Assembly (NCBI RefSeq): GCF_027912675.1
Contig: NZ_CP115757.1
Coordinates: 1,550,001 to 1,614,000 of the forward strand
Length of the DNA: 64,000 nucleotides
Reading direction: 5' to 3'
From: Paracoccus sp. SCSIO 75233
GTDB taxonomy: Bacteria > Pseudomonadota > Alphaproteobacteria > Rhodobacterales > Rhodobacteraceae
The notes below the pieces were generated by a model. That model saw only the letters and a list, made by a program, of their open reading frames with translations, was not told where the DNA came from and made no database searches. Position 1 is the stretch's first letter, and each line of letters begins with the position of its first letter. The position numbers were made by a program, and so were the translations under genes. Positions 43,307 to 55,452 of the stretch are shown piece after piece.

Positions 43307-44689
43307 ATGACCACAACGAAGCTAGACGAAGTTCTCGATTATCTCGACGGCGGCCTTCCCGAAGCATTGTCGCGGTTGAAGGGCTTTCTGACCATCCCGT
43401 CAATCTCGACCGATCCGGCCCATAACGGCGATGTCCGCGCCGCCGCCGTCTGGCTGCGTGATGAGCTTTCGGGGCTGGGTTTCGAAACCGAAATCCGCGA
43501 AACCTCGGGGCATCCGATGGTGGTCGCAAAGACCCCGGAAAGCCCTGACAGATCACTGCTTTTCTATGGTCACTACGATGTCCAGCCGGCCGACCCACTG
43601 GAGCTGTGGACCACCCCGCCATTCGAGCCGGTCATCGAGGACACGCCGGAAGGTCAGGTGATCCGCGCGCGGGGCTCATCCGACGACAAGGGGCAGTTGA
43701 TGACCTTCGTGGAAGCCTGCCGTGCGTGGAAGGCGGTTTACGGTCAACTCCCCCCCGGCCTGACGCTTCTGTTCGAGGGCGAGGAAGAGTCCGGCTCCCC
43801 CTCTCTGGTCCCGTTTCTGGAGGCGAACCGCGACGAGTTGTCGCAATCGCTGGCCCTGATCTGCGACACCGGGCTGTCATCCGACGGACGCCCCGCCATC
43901 GCAACCCAGCTTCGCGGGCTGGTTGGCGAGGAAGTCATCATTCGCGGCGCGGATCGCGACCTACATTCCGGCATGTTCGGCGGGCTGGCCGCGAACCCGA
44001 TCCAGATCCTGTGCAACGCGCTCACAGCACTCAAGGATGAGAACGGACGGGTCACCCTGCCCGGCTTCTATGACGGGGTCGAAGAACTGTCGGACGATCT
44101 GCGCCGGGACTGGCAGGCGCTGAACTTCGATGCCGAGGAATTCCTGTCCCGCGTCGGCCTGAAACATCCGATAGGCGAGAAAGGCCGGATGCCGCTGGAA
44201 ATGGTCTGGAACCAGCCCACGGCTGAAATCAACGGGATCACCGGCGGCTATACCGGCGACGGCTTCAAGACCGTCCTGCCAGCCGAGGCGCGGGCAAAGG
44301 TCAGCTTCCGGCTGAGTGGCAACCAGAACCCGGCCAAGATCCGCGCCGCATTCCGCGCACATATCCGCGCCCATCTGCCTGCGGATTGCACGGTGGAGTT
44401 TCATGAACACGGCGAAAGTCCCGCCTCGGTCATGGACACCTCCGACCCGGCATTCGAAACCGCGAAACAGGCACTCAGCGAGGAATGGGGGCGGGATGCC
44501 GTCTTTATCGGCATGGGCGGCTCGATCCCGATTGCGGGGGACTTCAAGCGCATTCTCGGCATGGACGCGATGCTGATCGGCTTTGGCCGTGACGACGACC
44601 GCATTCATTCCCCGAACGAGAAATACAATGTCGAAAGCTTCGCCAAGGGCGCGCGAAGCTGGGCGCGGATTCTGCACCGGCTGCGCTGA
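43307..44689 (+). CDS. M20 family dipeptidase
   Basis: Di-zinc peptidase of 460 residues of the M20 dipeptidase group, cytoplasmic. The metal-site motifs are [11 protein letters not shown] near 86-96, [10 protein letters not shown] near 121-130 with the bridging Asp, and the Glu pair in [11 protein letters not shown] near 155-165. The dimerisation lid domain lies at about 210-370 and the last ligand region is [13 protein letters not shown] near the end. It cleaves dipeptides with broad specificity; the exact substrate is not evident. It stands alone, diverging from hemA. Confidence 0.9.
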   Translation: MTTTKLDEVLDYLDGGLPEALSRLKGFLTIPSISTDPAHNGDVRAAAVWLRDELSGLGFETEIRETSGHPMVVAKTPESPDRSLLFYGHYDVQPADPLELWTTPPFEPVIEDTPEGQVIRARGSSDDKGQLMTFVEACRAWKAVYGQLPPGLTLLFEGEEESGSPSLVPFLEANRDELSQSLALICDTGLSSDGRPAIATQLRGLVGEEVIIRGADRDLHSGMFGGLAANPIQILCNALTALKDENGRVTLPGFYDGVEELSDDLRRDWQALNFDAEEFLSRVGLKHPIGEKGRMPLEMVWNQPTAEINGITGGYTGDGFKTVLPAEARAKVSFRLSGNQNPAKIRAAFRAHIRAHLPADCTVEFHEHGESPASVMDTSDPAFETAKQALSEEWGRDAVFIGMGGSIPIAGDFKRILGMDAMLIGFGRDDDRIHSPNEKYNVESFAKGARSWARILHRLR

Positions 44690-44817
44690 GCGCGGTCCCG
44701 GACGACGACAATCCGGCCCATAATCGCGCATATCTCCGCCGCACGGGCTGCGGCGGGGACTTGCCCATAAACCGCACCCGGCATAGAAACCGGGGCGCGA
44801 TCAGACAGGATAGAGAC

Positions 44818-46332
44818 ATGCTCGACCACCTCGAATTTACCGCCCCCGACCCCAAGCGCATCGCCGGGGCCACCTCGGACTGGGAGCTGGTGATCGGGCT
44901 GGAGGTTCACGCACAGGTCGCGTCCAATGCGAAGCTGTTCTCCGGCGCCTCGACCAGTTTCGGGGCGGAGCCGAACAGCAATGTCGCTTTCGTCGATGCC
45001 GCCATGCCGGGAATGCTGCCGGTCATCAACGAATTCTGCGTCGCGCAGGCGGTGAAAACGGGGCTGGGCCTGAAGGCGGACATCAACCTGCGCTCCGCCT
45101 TTGACCGCAAGAATTATTTCTACCCCGATCTGCCGCAGGGCTACCAGATCAGCCAGCTTTACCACCCCATCGTCGGAGAGGGTGAAATCATCATTGATAT
45201 GGGTCCGGGCGTGGGCCGCAAGGTCCGTATCGAGCGCATCCATCTGGAACAGGACGCGGGCAAATCGATCCACGACATGGACCCGAACATGTCCTTCGTC
45301 GATTTCAACCGCACCGGCGTCGCCCTGATGGAGATCGTCTCCCGCCCCGATATTCGCGGACCGGAGGAAGCAGCGGCCTATGTCAGCAAGCTGCGCCAGA
45401 TCCTGCGCTATCTCGGCACCTGCGACGGCAATATGCAGAACGGCAATCTGCGCGCCGATGTGAACGTCTCCGTCTGCAAGCCGGGCGATTACGAGAAATA
45501 CCAGGAAATGCAGGATTTCAGCCATCTCGGCACGCGCTGCGAGATCAAGAACATGAACTCGCTGCGTTTTATCCAGCAGGCCATTGAATATGAGGCCCGC
45601 CGACAGATCGCCATTATCGAAGATGGCGGCAGCATCGTTCAGGAAACCCGGCTCTACGACCCGGACAAGGGCGAGACGCGCTCCATGCGGTCGAAGGAAG
45701 AAGCCCATGATTATCGCTACTTCCCCTGCCCCGACCTGCTTCCGCTGGAGATCGAGCAGGGCTGGGTGGACGATATCGGCGCATCCATGCCCGAACTGCC
45801 CGACGCCAAGAAGGCCCGCTTCGTCAAGAATCTGGGCCTGTCGGAATATGACGCGGGCGTGCTGACCGCCGAGGTCGAGAATGCCGATTATTTCGAGAAA
45901 GTGGCCGGGGGCCGCGACGGCAAGATGGCGGCGAACTGGGTCATCAACGAGCTTTTCGGGCGGTTGAACAAGGAAGACCTGACCATAGAGACCTCGCCGA
46001 TCTCCGCAGACCAGCTCGGCGGGATTATCGACCTGATCGCCAAGGGCGACATCTCCGGCAAGATCGCCAAGGATCTGTTCGAGATCGTCTGGACCGACGG
46101 CGGCGACCCGGCGGACATCGTCGAGGCGCGCGGCATGAAACAGGTCACCGATCTGGGCGCGATCGAGGCGGCAGTGGATGAAATCATCGCCGCCAATCCG
46201 GCGCAGGTCGAGAAGGCTAAGCAGAACCCGAAACTGGCGGGATGGTTCGTCGGTCAGGTGCTGAAAGCCACCGGCGGCAAGGCCAATCCGGCGGCAGTTA
46301 ACGAACTTGTGGCGAAGAAGCTGGGCGGCTGA
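44818..46332 (+). CDS. gatB: Aspartyl/glutamyl-tRNA amidotransferase subunit B
   Basis: Subunit B of GatCAB, which turns Glu-tRNA(Gln) and Asp-tRNA(Asn) into Gln- and Asn-tRNA. It has 504 residues. The kinase-like cradle domain starts [13 protein letters not shown] near 21-33 and has [19 protein letters not shown] near 97-115. The helical and YqeY-like tail domain covers about 300-504 ([16 protein letters not shown]). The N-terminal extension of about 20 residues is normal for alphaproteobacteria. gatC and gatA are not adjacent here. The ATG at 44818 has AGGATAGAG upstream. Confidence 0.97.
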   Translation: MLDHLEFTAPDPKRIAGATSDWELVIGLEVHAQVASNAKLFSGASTSFGAEPNSNVAFVDAAMPGMLPVINEFCVAQAVKTGLGLKADINLRSAFDRKNYFYPDLPQGYQISQLYHPIVGEGEIIIDMGPGVGRKVRIERIHLEQDAGKSIHDMDPNMSFVDFNRTGVALMEIVSRPDIRGPEEAAAYVSKLRQILRYLGTCDGNMQNGNLRADVNVSVCKPGDYEKYQEMQDFSHLGTRCEIKNMNSLRFIQQAIEYEARRQIAIIEDGGSIVQETRLYDPDKGETRSMRSKEEAHDYRYFPCPDLLPLEIEQGWVDDIGASMPELPDAKKARFVKNLGLSEYDAGVLTAEVENADYFEKVAGGRDGKMAANWVINELFGRLNKEDLTIETSPISADQLGGIIDLIAKGDISGKIAKDLFEIVWTDGGDPADIVEARGMKQVTDLGAIEAAVDEIIAANPAQVEKAKQNPKLAGWFVGQVLKATGGKANPAAVNELVAKKLGG

Positions 46333-46456
46333 CGCGCGCCCCTGCGTGAATATCGGTTTCAGACCGCGCAACTTGTTGATCCCGCAAACCGGATTGGGGG
46401 GTGGCGCTTCCGGCATGGCTTGTCCTAAAAGCGGGTAACTCTACGAGGGACAGCTC

Positions 46457-47038
46457 ATGCAGGAATTCGAATACAGTGCCATCCCGGCCCCGATGCGCAG
46501 CGACAAGGTCAAGGGTGCCAAGACCCCGACCGACCGCTATGCCGTCACCCTGACCGACGCCATCAACCAGATGGCCGCCGATGGCTGGGAATATCTGCGC
46601 GCGGAGACGCTTCCCTCGGAAGAACGCAGCGGGCTGACCGGGCGCACCACGGTGTTTCACAATGTCCTGATCTTCCGCCGCCCGCTTGCCGCGGCCCGTC
46701 CGGGGATGGTCCCGGCGGCTGACAAAAAGCCTGCAGCCGTTGCGGCGCAAGCGGCAAACCCTGCGACGACCCCGGTGACGCCGCCCGGACCCGTGACGCC
46801 GCCCGCTGCCGATCCCGAAACGCGGCTGCCACCCGCATCTGCCGCGACCGAGGCGAAACCCAGCGAAAAGCCGGCAACCGATAAACCCGGTGCCGACAAG
46901 GCTGCTGCGGAAAAACCGGCGGTCAAGACGGACGCGGACGCGGCCTCCTCCCCGATCTTTTCAGGAACGATGCGCCCCGCCACCGAGCCGCAAGCTCAGG
47001 ACGCAACGCAGAAAAACCGTGTCGGTCCGGCAAGCTGA
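46457..47038 (+). CDS. DUF4177 domain protein with disordered tail
   Basis: A 193-residue protein. The first 75 residues form a DUF4177-like small domain (FEYSAIPAPMR, then INQMAADGWEYLRAET and a VFHNVLIFRRP strand). The rest is low complexity, rich in Ala, Pro, Lys and Thr, without recognisable motifs apart from a short conserved-looking end, SPIFSGTMRPAT. Function unknown. GAGGGA upstream of the ATG is a fair ribosome binding site. It is a single gene converging with the SMR transporter gene. Confidence 0.72.
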   Translation: MQEFEYSAIPAPMRSDKVKGAKTPTDRYAVTLTDAINQMAADGWEYLRAETLPSEERSGLTGRTTVFHNVLIFRRPLAAARPGMVPAADKKPAAVAAQAANPATTPVTPPGPVTPPAADPETRLPPASAATEAKPSEKPATDKPGADKAAAEKPAVKTDADAASSPIFSGTMRPATEPQAQDATQKNRVGPAS

Positions 47039-47069
47039 TCCTGCCGGTTCCGGCCCCCGATCCTGTCTC

Positions 47070-47402
47070 TCAATGCGGGCCGGAACCAGAAAACAGGTTG
47101 ATGACAATCACCCCGGCGGCGATCAGCGCGATGCCGATGACGCCCGCCGTGTCGATCTGCTGGTTCAGGAATACCGCCCCGATAAGGGAAATCAGCGCAA
47201 TCCCGGTGCCTGACCAGATCGCATAGACCATGCCCATCGGCATGGACTGCACGACGACCGACAGCGCATAGAAAGACAGCCCGTAGCAGACCGCCATCAG
47301 CACCGTCGGGATAACGCGGGTGAACTGGGCGGATTGTTGCAGCGCCGTGGTGCCGACCACCTCAAGCGCAACGGCCCCCATCAGCCATGCCCAGACCGGC
47401 AT
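47070..47402 (-). CDS. SMR family multidrug efflux protein
   Basis: Four-helix small multidrug resistance protein of 110 residues, inner membrane, acting as a dual-topology dimer. The key residues match EmrE by number: E14 in ALEVVGTTAL, Y60 and W63 in VYAIWSGTG. This makes it an EmrE-like exporter of quaternary ammonium or aromatic cations rather than a SugE/guanidinium exporter. Its start overlaps the stop of miaB (TGATG), so it is probably the second gene of that unit. Confidence 0.9.
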   Translation of the reverse strand: MPVWAWLMGAVALEVVGTTALQQSAQFTRVIPTVLMAVCYGLSFYALSVVVQSMPMGMVYAIWSGTGIALISLIGAVFLNQQIDTAGVIGIALIAAGVIVINLFSGSGPH

Positions 47403-48715
47403 CAGACCAGCCGCCCTGCCAGAGAGTTCGGCGCGGAATGGGTGATCTCCACCTCCAGCAACGCGCCGGGCTCGACATGGGGCGCGTCCACGAAGACGGA
47501 GTGGAGGTAATCCGATTTGCCGACCATCTGCCCCGGCTCCCGGCCCTTCTTCTCGAACAGCACACCCAGACGGCGGCCGATCATGGAATGCTGCGCCGCC
47601 TTCTGCTGACGGCTCAGAAGCGCCTGCAATTCCTGCAACCGGGCATCAGCGACATCGGACGCCACCTCTTCCCGACCCGCCGCAGGCGTTCCCGGACGTG
47701 GCGAATATTTGAAGCTGAACGCCGTGCCGTAGCCCACATCCTCGATCAGTTTCAGCGTATCGCGATGATCTTCATCCGTCTCTCCCGGGAAACCGGCGAT
47801 GAAATCGGAGGTCAGCATGATATCGGGCCGCGCCGCGCGGATGCGGTCGATCAGGCGCAGATATTCCGCCGCCGTATGCTTGCGGTTCATCGCCTTCAGC
47901 ACCCGGTCGCTGCCCGACTGAACCGGCAGATGCAGATAGGGCATCAGCTTCGGCTCATTGCCATGCGCCTCGATCAGGTCGTCGGTCATATCGTTGGGGT
48001 GGCTGGTGGTGTAGCGGATGCGGTCGAGCCCGTCGATCTCCGCAATCGCGCGGATCAGCCTGCCGAAATGCCATTCCCTGCCATCGGCACCGGCCCCGTG
48101 CCAGCCATTGACGTTCTGGCCCAAGAGCGTGATTTCGCGCACCCCGCGTTCTACCAGATCGCGCGCCTCCGCCATGATCCGCTCAACCGGGCGAGAGACC
48201 TCCGCGCCGCGTGTGTAAGGCACCACGCAGAAGGCGCAGAACTTGTCGCAACCCTCCTGCACGGTCAGGAATGCCGTCGGCGCACGGCGGGTGGCGCGGG
48301 ATTTCGGCAGATGGTCGAATTTGTCTTCTTCGGGGAACTCGGTCAGCACGCGCGGCCCCTCGCCACGCGCCATTGCAGGCAGCTTGTGATAGCTTTGCGG
48401 GCCGACGACCAGATCGACCAGAGGCATCCGGTTCACGATCTCCTCCCCCTCGGCCTGCGCCACGCAGCCCGCCACGGCGATCTTGAGATCGGGTTTCTCC
48501 GCCTTGAACGGCTTCAACCGGCCCAGATCGGAATACAGCTTCTCCGCCGCTTTTTCCCGGATATGGCAGGTGTTGAGCAGGACCATATCGGCCTCGCCCT
48601 GATCCTCGGTCAGCACATAGCCATCCGCGCCCATGGCCTCCGCCATGCGCGAGCTGTCATAGACATTCATCTGACAGCCATAGGTCTTGATGAATAGCTT
48701 CTTGGGTTCGGCCAT
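47402..48715 (-). CDS. miaB: tRNA-2-methylthio-N6-dimethylallyladenosine synthase
   Basis: Radical SAM methylthiotransferase of 437 residues modifying i6A37 of tRNAs that read UNN codons. The UPF0004 domain holds the first cluster cysteines C14, C50 and C84; the radical SAM cluster is C156, C160 and C163 in [15 protein letters not shown] domain is at about 375-437. The TYGCQMN start and the [16 protein letters not shown] block are diagnostic of MiaB. The ATG at 48713-48715 is chosen because upstream residues are not conserved. Confidence 0.97.
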   Translation of the reverse strand: MAEPKKLFIKTYGCQMNVYDSSRMAEAMGADGYVLTEDQGEADMVLLNTCHIREKAAEKLYSDLGRLKPFKAEKPDLKIAVAGCVAQAEGEEIVNRMPLVDLVVGPQSYHKLPAMARGEGPRVLTEFPEEDKFDHLPKSRATRRAPTAFLTVQEGCDKFCAFCVVPYTRGAEVSRPVERIMAEARDLVERGVREITLLGQNVNGWHGAGADGREWHFGRLIRAIAEIDGLDRIRYTTSHPNDMTDDLIEAHGNEPKLMPYLHLPVQSGSDRVLKAMNRKHTAAEYLRLIDRIRAARPDIMLTSDFIAGFPGETDEDHRDTLKLIEDVGYGTAFSFKYSPRPGTPAAGREEVASDVADARLQELQALLSRQQKAAQHSMIGRRLGVLFEKKGREPGQMVGKSDYLHSVFVDAPHVEPGALLEVEITHSAPNSLAGRLV

Positions 48716-48772
48716 GATCGCGTTCCTTTGCGCGCGCGTTCTAGCCGAAAGCCGCGCCAAAGCAAAGCCGCG

Positions 48773-49156
48773 TCAGAGCTTTCCCTGGCTCAGCATGAAC
48801 CACAGGATCAGGGCGCCCAGGATCAGCAATCCGAAGAGAACCGTGGCCAGGAAATTGGTGATCCCGTCGCGCATCCGGCTGACCCGGCCAAAGGGTTTGA
48901 GATAGGCCACCAGATCGGCATGCGCCTGCGCGGCATCGCTGAAATCGGTCTGGCGGGCAATCTTCGGAATATTCGTAACCCGCTCCGCTTCGCGCAGTAT
49001 TTCAGCTTTTTTCAGCAGCTTGCGCGGCAAAGCTCGACCGCGACGCCGGATCATCTTGTCCAGATCGATCACCTCACCCCGCCGCGTTCCACCCAGCCGC
49101 GTAGCCATCAGAACCGCCACTTCTTCGGCCCAGCTTCTGACGTTGAGTGGTGTCAT
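48773..49156 (-). CDS. Single-TM protein of unknown function
   Basis: A 127-residue protein. The first 85 residues are soluble and basic (RRRGRALPRKLLKKAEIL), followed by a transmembrane helix at about 103-122 near the C-terminus, so it is tail-anchored-like in the inner membrane. No domain is recognised. It lies upstream of miaB on the same strand with a 57-bp gap, and diverges from the esterase gene. The ATG at 49154-49156 is the first one that does not run into the opposing gene. Confidence 0.65.
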   Translation of the reverse strand: MTPLNVRSWAEEVAVLMATRLGGTRRGEVIDLDKMIRRRGRALPRKLLKKAEILREAERVTNIPKIARQTDFSDAAQAHADLVAYLKPFGRVSRMRDGITNFLATVLFGLLILGALILWFMLSQGKL

Positions 49157-49226
49157 GGGTGATGCTCCTTCCGGGGCGGGTATAGACCGGCTGGCGGAGC
49201 TCTGCCAGAGGGGATAGGGTGGCGGC

Positions 49227-50000
49227 ATGAAGTTGAATTCGATTGTTTCCGGTGATGAAAACGGCGGTGTGCCGGTGCTGCTGGCGCATGGGCTGTTCGG
49301 CTCTGCCCGCAATCTGGGCGGGCTGGCGCGGCGGATGTCGGGCGAGCGTAAGGTTATTGCGGTCGACATGCGCAATCACGGCGATTCTCCACATGATCCC
49401 GATCACAGCTACCCCGCCCTTGCCGATGATCTGGCCGAGGTGATCACGGCCAATGGCGGGGTTGCCGACGTGGTCGGTCACTCCATGGGGGGCAAGGCCG
49501 CGATGACGCTTTCCCTGACCCGGCCGGAACTGGTCCGCAAGCTGGTCGCGATGGATATTGCGCCCTTCGCCTATGGCCACGATCAGCAGGAATCGCTGGA
49601 CGCAATGCGCGATCTCGACCTTGACGGCATCGACCGGAGATCAGAGGCCGACCGGCGCATGGCGGCGGTCATCAGCGATCCCGGCGTGCGCGCCTTCCTG
49701 CTTCAGAACCTCGATCTGAAGGCCGATCCGCCGCAGTGGAAACCCAATCTCGACGTGCTGGCGGCGGAGATGGACAAGCTTGTCGGCTGGCCCGACGGGT
49801 TGCAGAAAGCGGCCTTTGACGGCCCGGCCCTGTTCCTTGCCGGTGGAGCTTCCCATTATGCCGCCGAGGGCGCGGCGGCGGATGCGATCCGGGCTTATTT
49901 CCCGCAGGCCGAGCTGCAATATATCGCCGGTTGCGGGCACTGGCTTCACGCCGAGAAGCCGAAGCTGGTCGCGGATACGGTGGCCGATTTTCTGGGGTGA
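49227..50000 (+). CDS. Alpha/beta hydrolase, YbfF-like esterase
   Basis: Cytoplasmic alpha/beta-fold hydrolase of 257 residues resembling the YbfF esterase/thioesterase group. The oxyanion-hole HGLFGS is at 21-26, the nucleophile S86 is in GHSMGG at 84-89, and the catalytic His is in GCGHWLHAEKP near 237-247. The RNHGDS segment near 49-54 is characteristic of this branch. Relatives hydrolyse short acyl esters and acyl-CoA; the physiological substrate is unknown. A GTACAC repeat array begins 18 bp after its stop. Confidence 0.87.
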   Translation: MKLNSIVSGDENGGVPVLLAHGLFGSARNLGGLARRMSGERKVIAVDMRNHGDSPHDPDHSYPALADDLAEVITANGGVADVVGHSMGGKAAMTLSLTRPELVRKLVAMDIAPFAYGHDQQESLDAMRDLDLDGIDRRSEADRRMAAVISDPGVRAFLLQNLDLKADPPQWKPNLDVLAAEMDKLVGWPDGLQKAAFDGPALFLAGGASHYAAEGAAADAIRAYFPQAELQYIAGCGHWLHAEKPKLVADTVADFLG

Positions 50001-50017
50001 TTCTGCCTGCACAGCGC

Positions 50018-50061
50018 GTACACCGGGCGTACACAGACTGTACACCGACTGTACACAGCCC
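50018..50061 (+). repeat. Array of four 11-bp GTACAC repeats (copy B)
   Basis: GTACAC occurs at 50018, 50029, 50040 and 50051, again exactly 11 bp apart. The first unit, GTACACCGGGC, is identical to the first unit of copy A at 17649, and the second differs by one base. The array lies between the 3' ends of the esterase and hutC genes. No other array was seen in the window. Confidence 0.9.
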
Positions 50062-50192
50062 TGCCTGAGCTACGCACAAAGCGTCTGTCCGGGTGGGTGC
50101 GGAACGCGCCCGCCGTGGGGCGGGCGGACGCGTGCCTGCCGCTTGCGCGACAGGCGGGCTGAGCGGCAGAGCTATCCGCCGGAATCCGAGGA

Positions 50193-50864
50193 TCAGTTCC
50201 GCGTCGTGATCGAGAACAGCGCCGCCGGGTGGGACATGCGCACCTGTGTCAGGGGAGCACCGTTCAGGAAGGTCCGACGCTCCAAAACGAAGATCGGCGC
50301 GCCGGGGGTGAGGTCGAGCGAGCGCGCCTCCTCCTCGGTCGCGCCATCGGCCCGCAGCGTGGTTTCGACATCGGTCGCGGGCACCTGCCGGACCAGCCAT
50401 TCATTCGGGCTTTCCGCGGAAAAATCCGCATCCGCCGTTTCGGGCAGCGCGTCGAGGCTGATCCGGCGTTGCTCAAGCTGAAACGGGCGGTCATTGGCGT
50501 AATGCAGGCAGTCCAGCTCCAGCACCCCCGCTGGGCCGCCGAAACCGAGGCTGGCCTTGCCGATGCGGCGTGACAGCAGGCTGTAGCCGTAGCGGTCGCC
50601 GCGCGCCTCGATCCCGTGGCGGACAATGGGGATGGTCATGCGGGAGGCGTGGCCCAGACGTGGCGCGACCCGCGTCCCGGCCCGTTTGCGCCGGTCCACC
50701 AGCCCCTGATCGGACAGCGCATCCATCGCCCGCCGGATCGTGCCGCGCGCGACGCCGAATTCCTGCGCAAGCTGCGGCTCCGTCGGCAGTTCGTGGCCGA
50801 CCGGCCAGTCACCGTCATTGATCCGGCGCAGCATCTCGTCCCGTATGGCTTCAAATCGCGTCAT
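50193..50864 (-). CDS. hutC: Histidine utilization repressor HutC
   Basis: GntR-family repressor of 223 residues. The winged helix-turn-helix is at about 1-70 (LAQEFGVARGTIRRAMDALSDQGLV), and the UTRA effector domain at about 85-220, with RRISLDALP and the VLERRTFLNGAPLTQVRM end. Repressors of this type are released by urocanate. It diverges from the hut operon with 105 bp between starts, which contain a perfect palindrome that is its likely operator. The ATG at 50862-50864 is chosen; the frame further upstream crosses the regulatory region. Confidence 0.92.
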   Translation of the reverse strand: MTRFEAIRDEMLRRINDGDWPVGHELPTEPQLAQEFGVARGTIRRAMDALSDQGLVDRRKRAGTRVAPRLGHASRMTIPIVRHGIEARGDRYGYSLLSRRIGKASLGFGGPAGVLELDCLHYANDRPFQLEQRRISLDALPETADADFSAESPNEWLVRQVPATDVETTLRADGATEEEARSLDLTPGAPIFVLERRTFLNGAPLTQVRMSHPAALFSITTRN

Positions 50865-50927
50865 TCCGCCCCCTGACCTTCGACAATACGTCTGGCGGCG
50901 CGAAAAGCACAGCATAAATATGATTGA

Positions 50928-50944
50928 ACATAATTCGATTATGT
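50928..50944. promoter_or_regulatory. Candidate HutC operator
   Basis: ACATAAT-TCG-ATTATGT is a perfect 7-3-7 palindrome in an AT-rich stretch between the divergent hutC and hutI genes, 25 bp before the hutI ATG. Position and symmetry suit a GntR-type dimer controlling both directions. Confidence 0.65.
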
Positions 50945-50969
50945 ACAAACATATTCAGAGGAGGACCAC

Positions 50970-52172
50970 ATGATTCGTCGCATTCTGGAGAATTGTAGCG
51001 TGGCGTCGATGGTGGCGGGCGCGGATGGTTACACCCCGCAACCGGCGCGGCTGCTGCTGGAGGGAGAGCAGATCGCCGCCGTTCTGGCACAAGATGCCGA
51101 TCTGCCGGAGAGCCATGCGGGTGCCGATACAGACGATCTTGGCGGCAGGCTGGTGACCCCTGCCCTGATCGATTGCCACACCCATCTGGTTTATGGCGGC
51201 TCGCGCGCGACGGAGTTCGAGATGCGGCTGAACGGTGCCAGCTACGCCGAGGTCGCGCAGGCGGGCGGCGGTATCGTCTCGACCGTGGCGGCGACACGGG
51301 CCGCATCGGAAAGCGCGCTGCTGGCGGCAGCCTTGCGCCGCGCCGACCGGCTGATTGCCGAAGGTGTCGCGACAATAGAGATCAAATCGGGATACGGGCT
51401 GGATCGTGAGACCGAATTGCGGATGCTGCGTGTCGCCCGTCAGGTGGGCGAGGCGCGTCCGGTCGATGTCGTGACCAGCTTCCTTGGGGCGCATGCGGTG
51501 CCGAAGGGGGCGGATGCGGATCAATATATCGACGAGATCTGCATTCCGGCGCTGCGCGCGGCGGCGGCGGAAGGGCTGGTCGATGCGGTTGACGGGTTTT
51601 GCGAGGGGATCGCGTTCGACACGGCGCAGATGGCGCGGATCTTCGATGCGGCGGCGGAGCTGGGTCTGCCGGTGAAGCTTCATGCCGAACAGCTTTCCGA
51701 TCTCGGCGGGGCGGCGCTTGTCGCGCGGCGCGGCGGCTTGTCGGCGGATCATCTGGAATATCTCGGCCCCGACGGGATCGCCGCGATGGCCGGGGCAGGC
51801 ACGGTCGCGGTTCTGCTGCCCGGTGCGTTCTACACGCTGCGGGAGACGCAATTGCCGCCTGTCGATGCGCTGCGCGAGGCCGGGGTGGCGATGGCGGTGG
51901 CGACGGATTCCAACCCCGGTTCCGCGCCGATGACCTCGCTGTTGCTGGCGATGAACATGGCCGCGACGCTGTTTCGCATGACCCCGGAGGAGACGTTGCG
52001 GGGGGCGACGGTCAATGCGTCGCGCGCGCTCGGCCTGTCTGATCGCGGGCGGATCGCGGCGGGGCTGCGCGCCGATCTGGCGGTCTGGGATTGCGAGACC
52101 CCGGCGGAACTGACCTATCGGATGGGCGATGCGCCACTGCATTGCCGCTATTACAGGGGGACCCCATGCTGA
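50970..52172 (+). CDS. hutI: Imidazolonepropionase
   Basis: Amidohydrolase-superfamily metalloenzyme of 400 residues that opens the ring of 4-imidazolone-5-propionate to N-formimino-L-glutamate, the third step of histidine breakdown. The metal site includes the HTH of [12 protein letters not shown] near 68-79, KLHAEQL near 231-237, SADHLEY, and Asp in [10 protein letters not shown] near 311. A strong AGAGGAGG precedes the ATG. It is the first gene of the hut operon, and its end overlaps the hutH start by 7 nt. Confidence 0.96.
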   Translation: MIRRILENCSVASMVAGADGYTPQPARLLLEGEQIAAVLAQDADLPESHAGADTDDLGGRLVTPALIDCHTHLVYGGSRATEFEMRLNGASYAEVAQAGGGIVSTVAATRAASESALLAAALRRADRLIAEGVATIEIKSGYGLDRETELRMLRVARQVGEARPVDVVTSFLGAHAVPKGADADQYIDEICIPALRAAAAEGLVDAVDGFCEGIAFDTAQMARIFDAAAELGLPVKLHAEQLSDLGGAALVARRGGLSADHLEYLGPDGIAAMAGAGTVAVLLPGAFYTLRETQLPPVDALREAGVAMAVATDSNPGSAPMTSLLLAMNMAATLFRMTPEETLRGATVNASRALGLSDRGRIAAGLRADLAVWDCETPAELTYRMGDAPLHCRYYRGTPC

Positions 52173-53700
52173 CACTGACACCCGGCGCGGTCCGGCTTGC
52201 CGATCTGGAGGCGATCTGGGCGGATGGCGTGGCCGCGCGGCTTGATCCGCAGGCGCTTGACGGTGTGCGCGAGGCGGCACGGCGGGTCGCGGCGGCGGCA
52301 CAGGGGGACGCGCCGGTTTATGGGGTGAATACGGGTTTCGGCAAGCTCGCCTCCATCCGCATACCGGCGGGGGACACGGCGAAATTGCAGCGCAATCTGA
52401 TCCTGTCCCATGCCGCTGGCGTGGGGCCGGATACGCCCACGGAGGTCGTGCGGCTGATGATGGCGCTCAAGCTGATCTCGCTGGGGCGCGGTGCGTCGGG
52501 CGTCCGACCGGAGATCATCGCGCTGATCGAGGGGATGCTGGATCGCGGCGTGGTGCCGGTCGTGCCTGCGCAGGGTTCGGTTGGCGCGTCGGGCGATCTG
52601 GCCCCGCTGGCGCATATGGCCGCGGTGATGATCGGCGCGGCAGAGGCGGATTATGACGGGCGGCGCATGGGCGGGGCGGAGGCGCTGGCTGCCGCCGGGC
52701 TGGCCCCGGTCGAGCTTGGCCCGAAAGAGGGGCTGGCGCTGATCAACGGGACGCAGTTTTCGACCGCCTTCGCGCTTGCCGGTCTGTTCATGGCGTGGCG
52801 GGCAGCGGGGGCGGCACTGCTGACCTCGTGCATGTCGATTGATGCCGCGATGGCCTCGACCGCGCCGCTGGCGCCTGAGATCCATGATCTGCGCGGTCAT
52901 CCGGGCCAGATCGCGGCGGCTTCGGTGATGCGCGATCTGCTGGAGGGGTCCGAGATCCGGGAGAGCCACCGGCAGGACGATCCGCGGGTGCAGGACCCGT
53001 ATTGCATGCGCTGTCAGCCGCAGGTGACCGGGGCGGCGATGGATCTGCTGCGGATGGCGGCGGCGACGCTGCTGCGGGAGGCGAATGCGGCGACGGATAA
53101 TCCGCTGGTGCTGGTGGGCGAGGACCGGATCGTTTCGGGCGGGAATTTCCATGCCGAGCCGGTAGCGTTCGCCGCCGACATGATTGCGCTGGCCTTGGCG
53201 GAGATCGGGGCGATTGCGCAGCGGCGGGTTGCGCTCCTGGTCGATCCGGTGCTGTCCTATGACCTGCCGCCCTTCCTTGCCGCCGATCCGGGGCTGAATT
53301 CCGGGCTGATGATCGCCGAGGTGACCTCGGCGGCTCTGATGAGCGAGAACAAGCATCTGGCGAACCCGTGCAGCACCGATTCGACGCCGACCTCCGCCAA
53401 TCAGGAGGATCATGTCAGCATGGCCGCGCATGGCGCGCGGCGGCTGTCGCGGATGGCGGATAATCTGTTCCGCATTCTCGGCGTGGAGGCACTGGCCGGG
53501 GCGGAAGGCGTGCGTCACCGTGCGCCGCTGGCCCCCAGCCCCGCCGTCAGCCGCGCCATTGACCGGCTGCGCGCCGATATTCCGGCGCTGACCGAGGACC
53601 GCTATATCGCGCCCGATCTGGAGGCGGCGGCGTCGCTGATCGCCTCGGGCGCATTGACAGGGGCGACAGGGATCGCCTTCCCGCTACTGGAGGAAACCGC

Positions 53701-53704
<4 letters not shown>
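52166..53704 (+). CDS. hutH: Histidine ammonia-lyase
   Basis: Removes ammonia from histidine to give urocanate, the first step of the pathway. It has 512 residues. The electrophilic MIO cofactor forms from A141-S142-G143 in [15 protein letters not shown]52 in [12 protein letters not shown], and the NGTQFSTA and [12 protein letters not shown] segments, are typical of histidine rather than phenylalanine lyases. The start ATG lies within the end of hutI; the last four bases overlap hutU. Translation of the three genes is thus probably coupled. Confidence 0.97.
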
Positions 53705-55389
<1,685 letters not shown>

Positions 55390-55452
55390 CGCGACCGAAG
55401 GGGCAGGCCCAAACTGCCCGCAACCAGACCATCAACAGGGAAGGATAATACG

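Noticed and set aside
17649..50061. CRISPR array at the GTACAC repeats
   Set aside because: Units are only 11 bp with no unique spacers, there are four per locus, and no cas genes are nearby.
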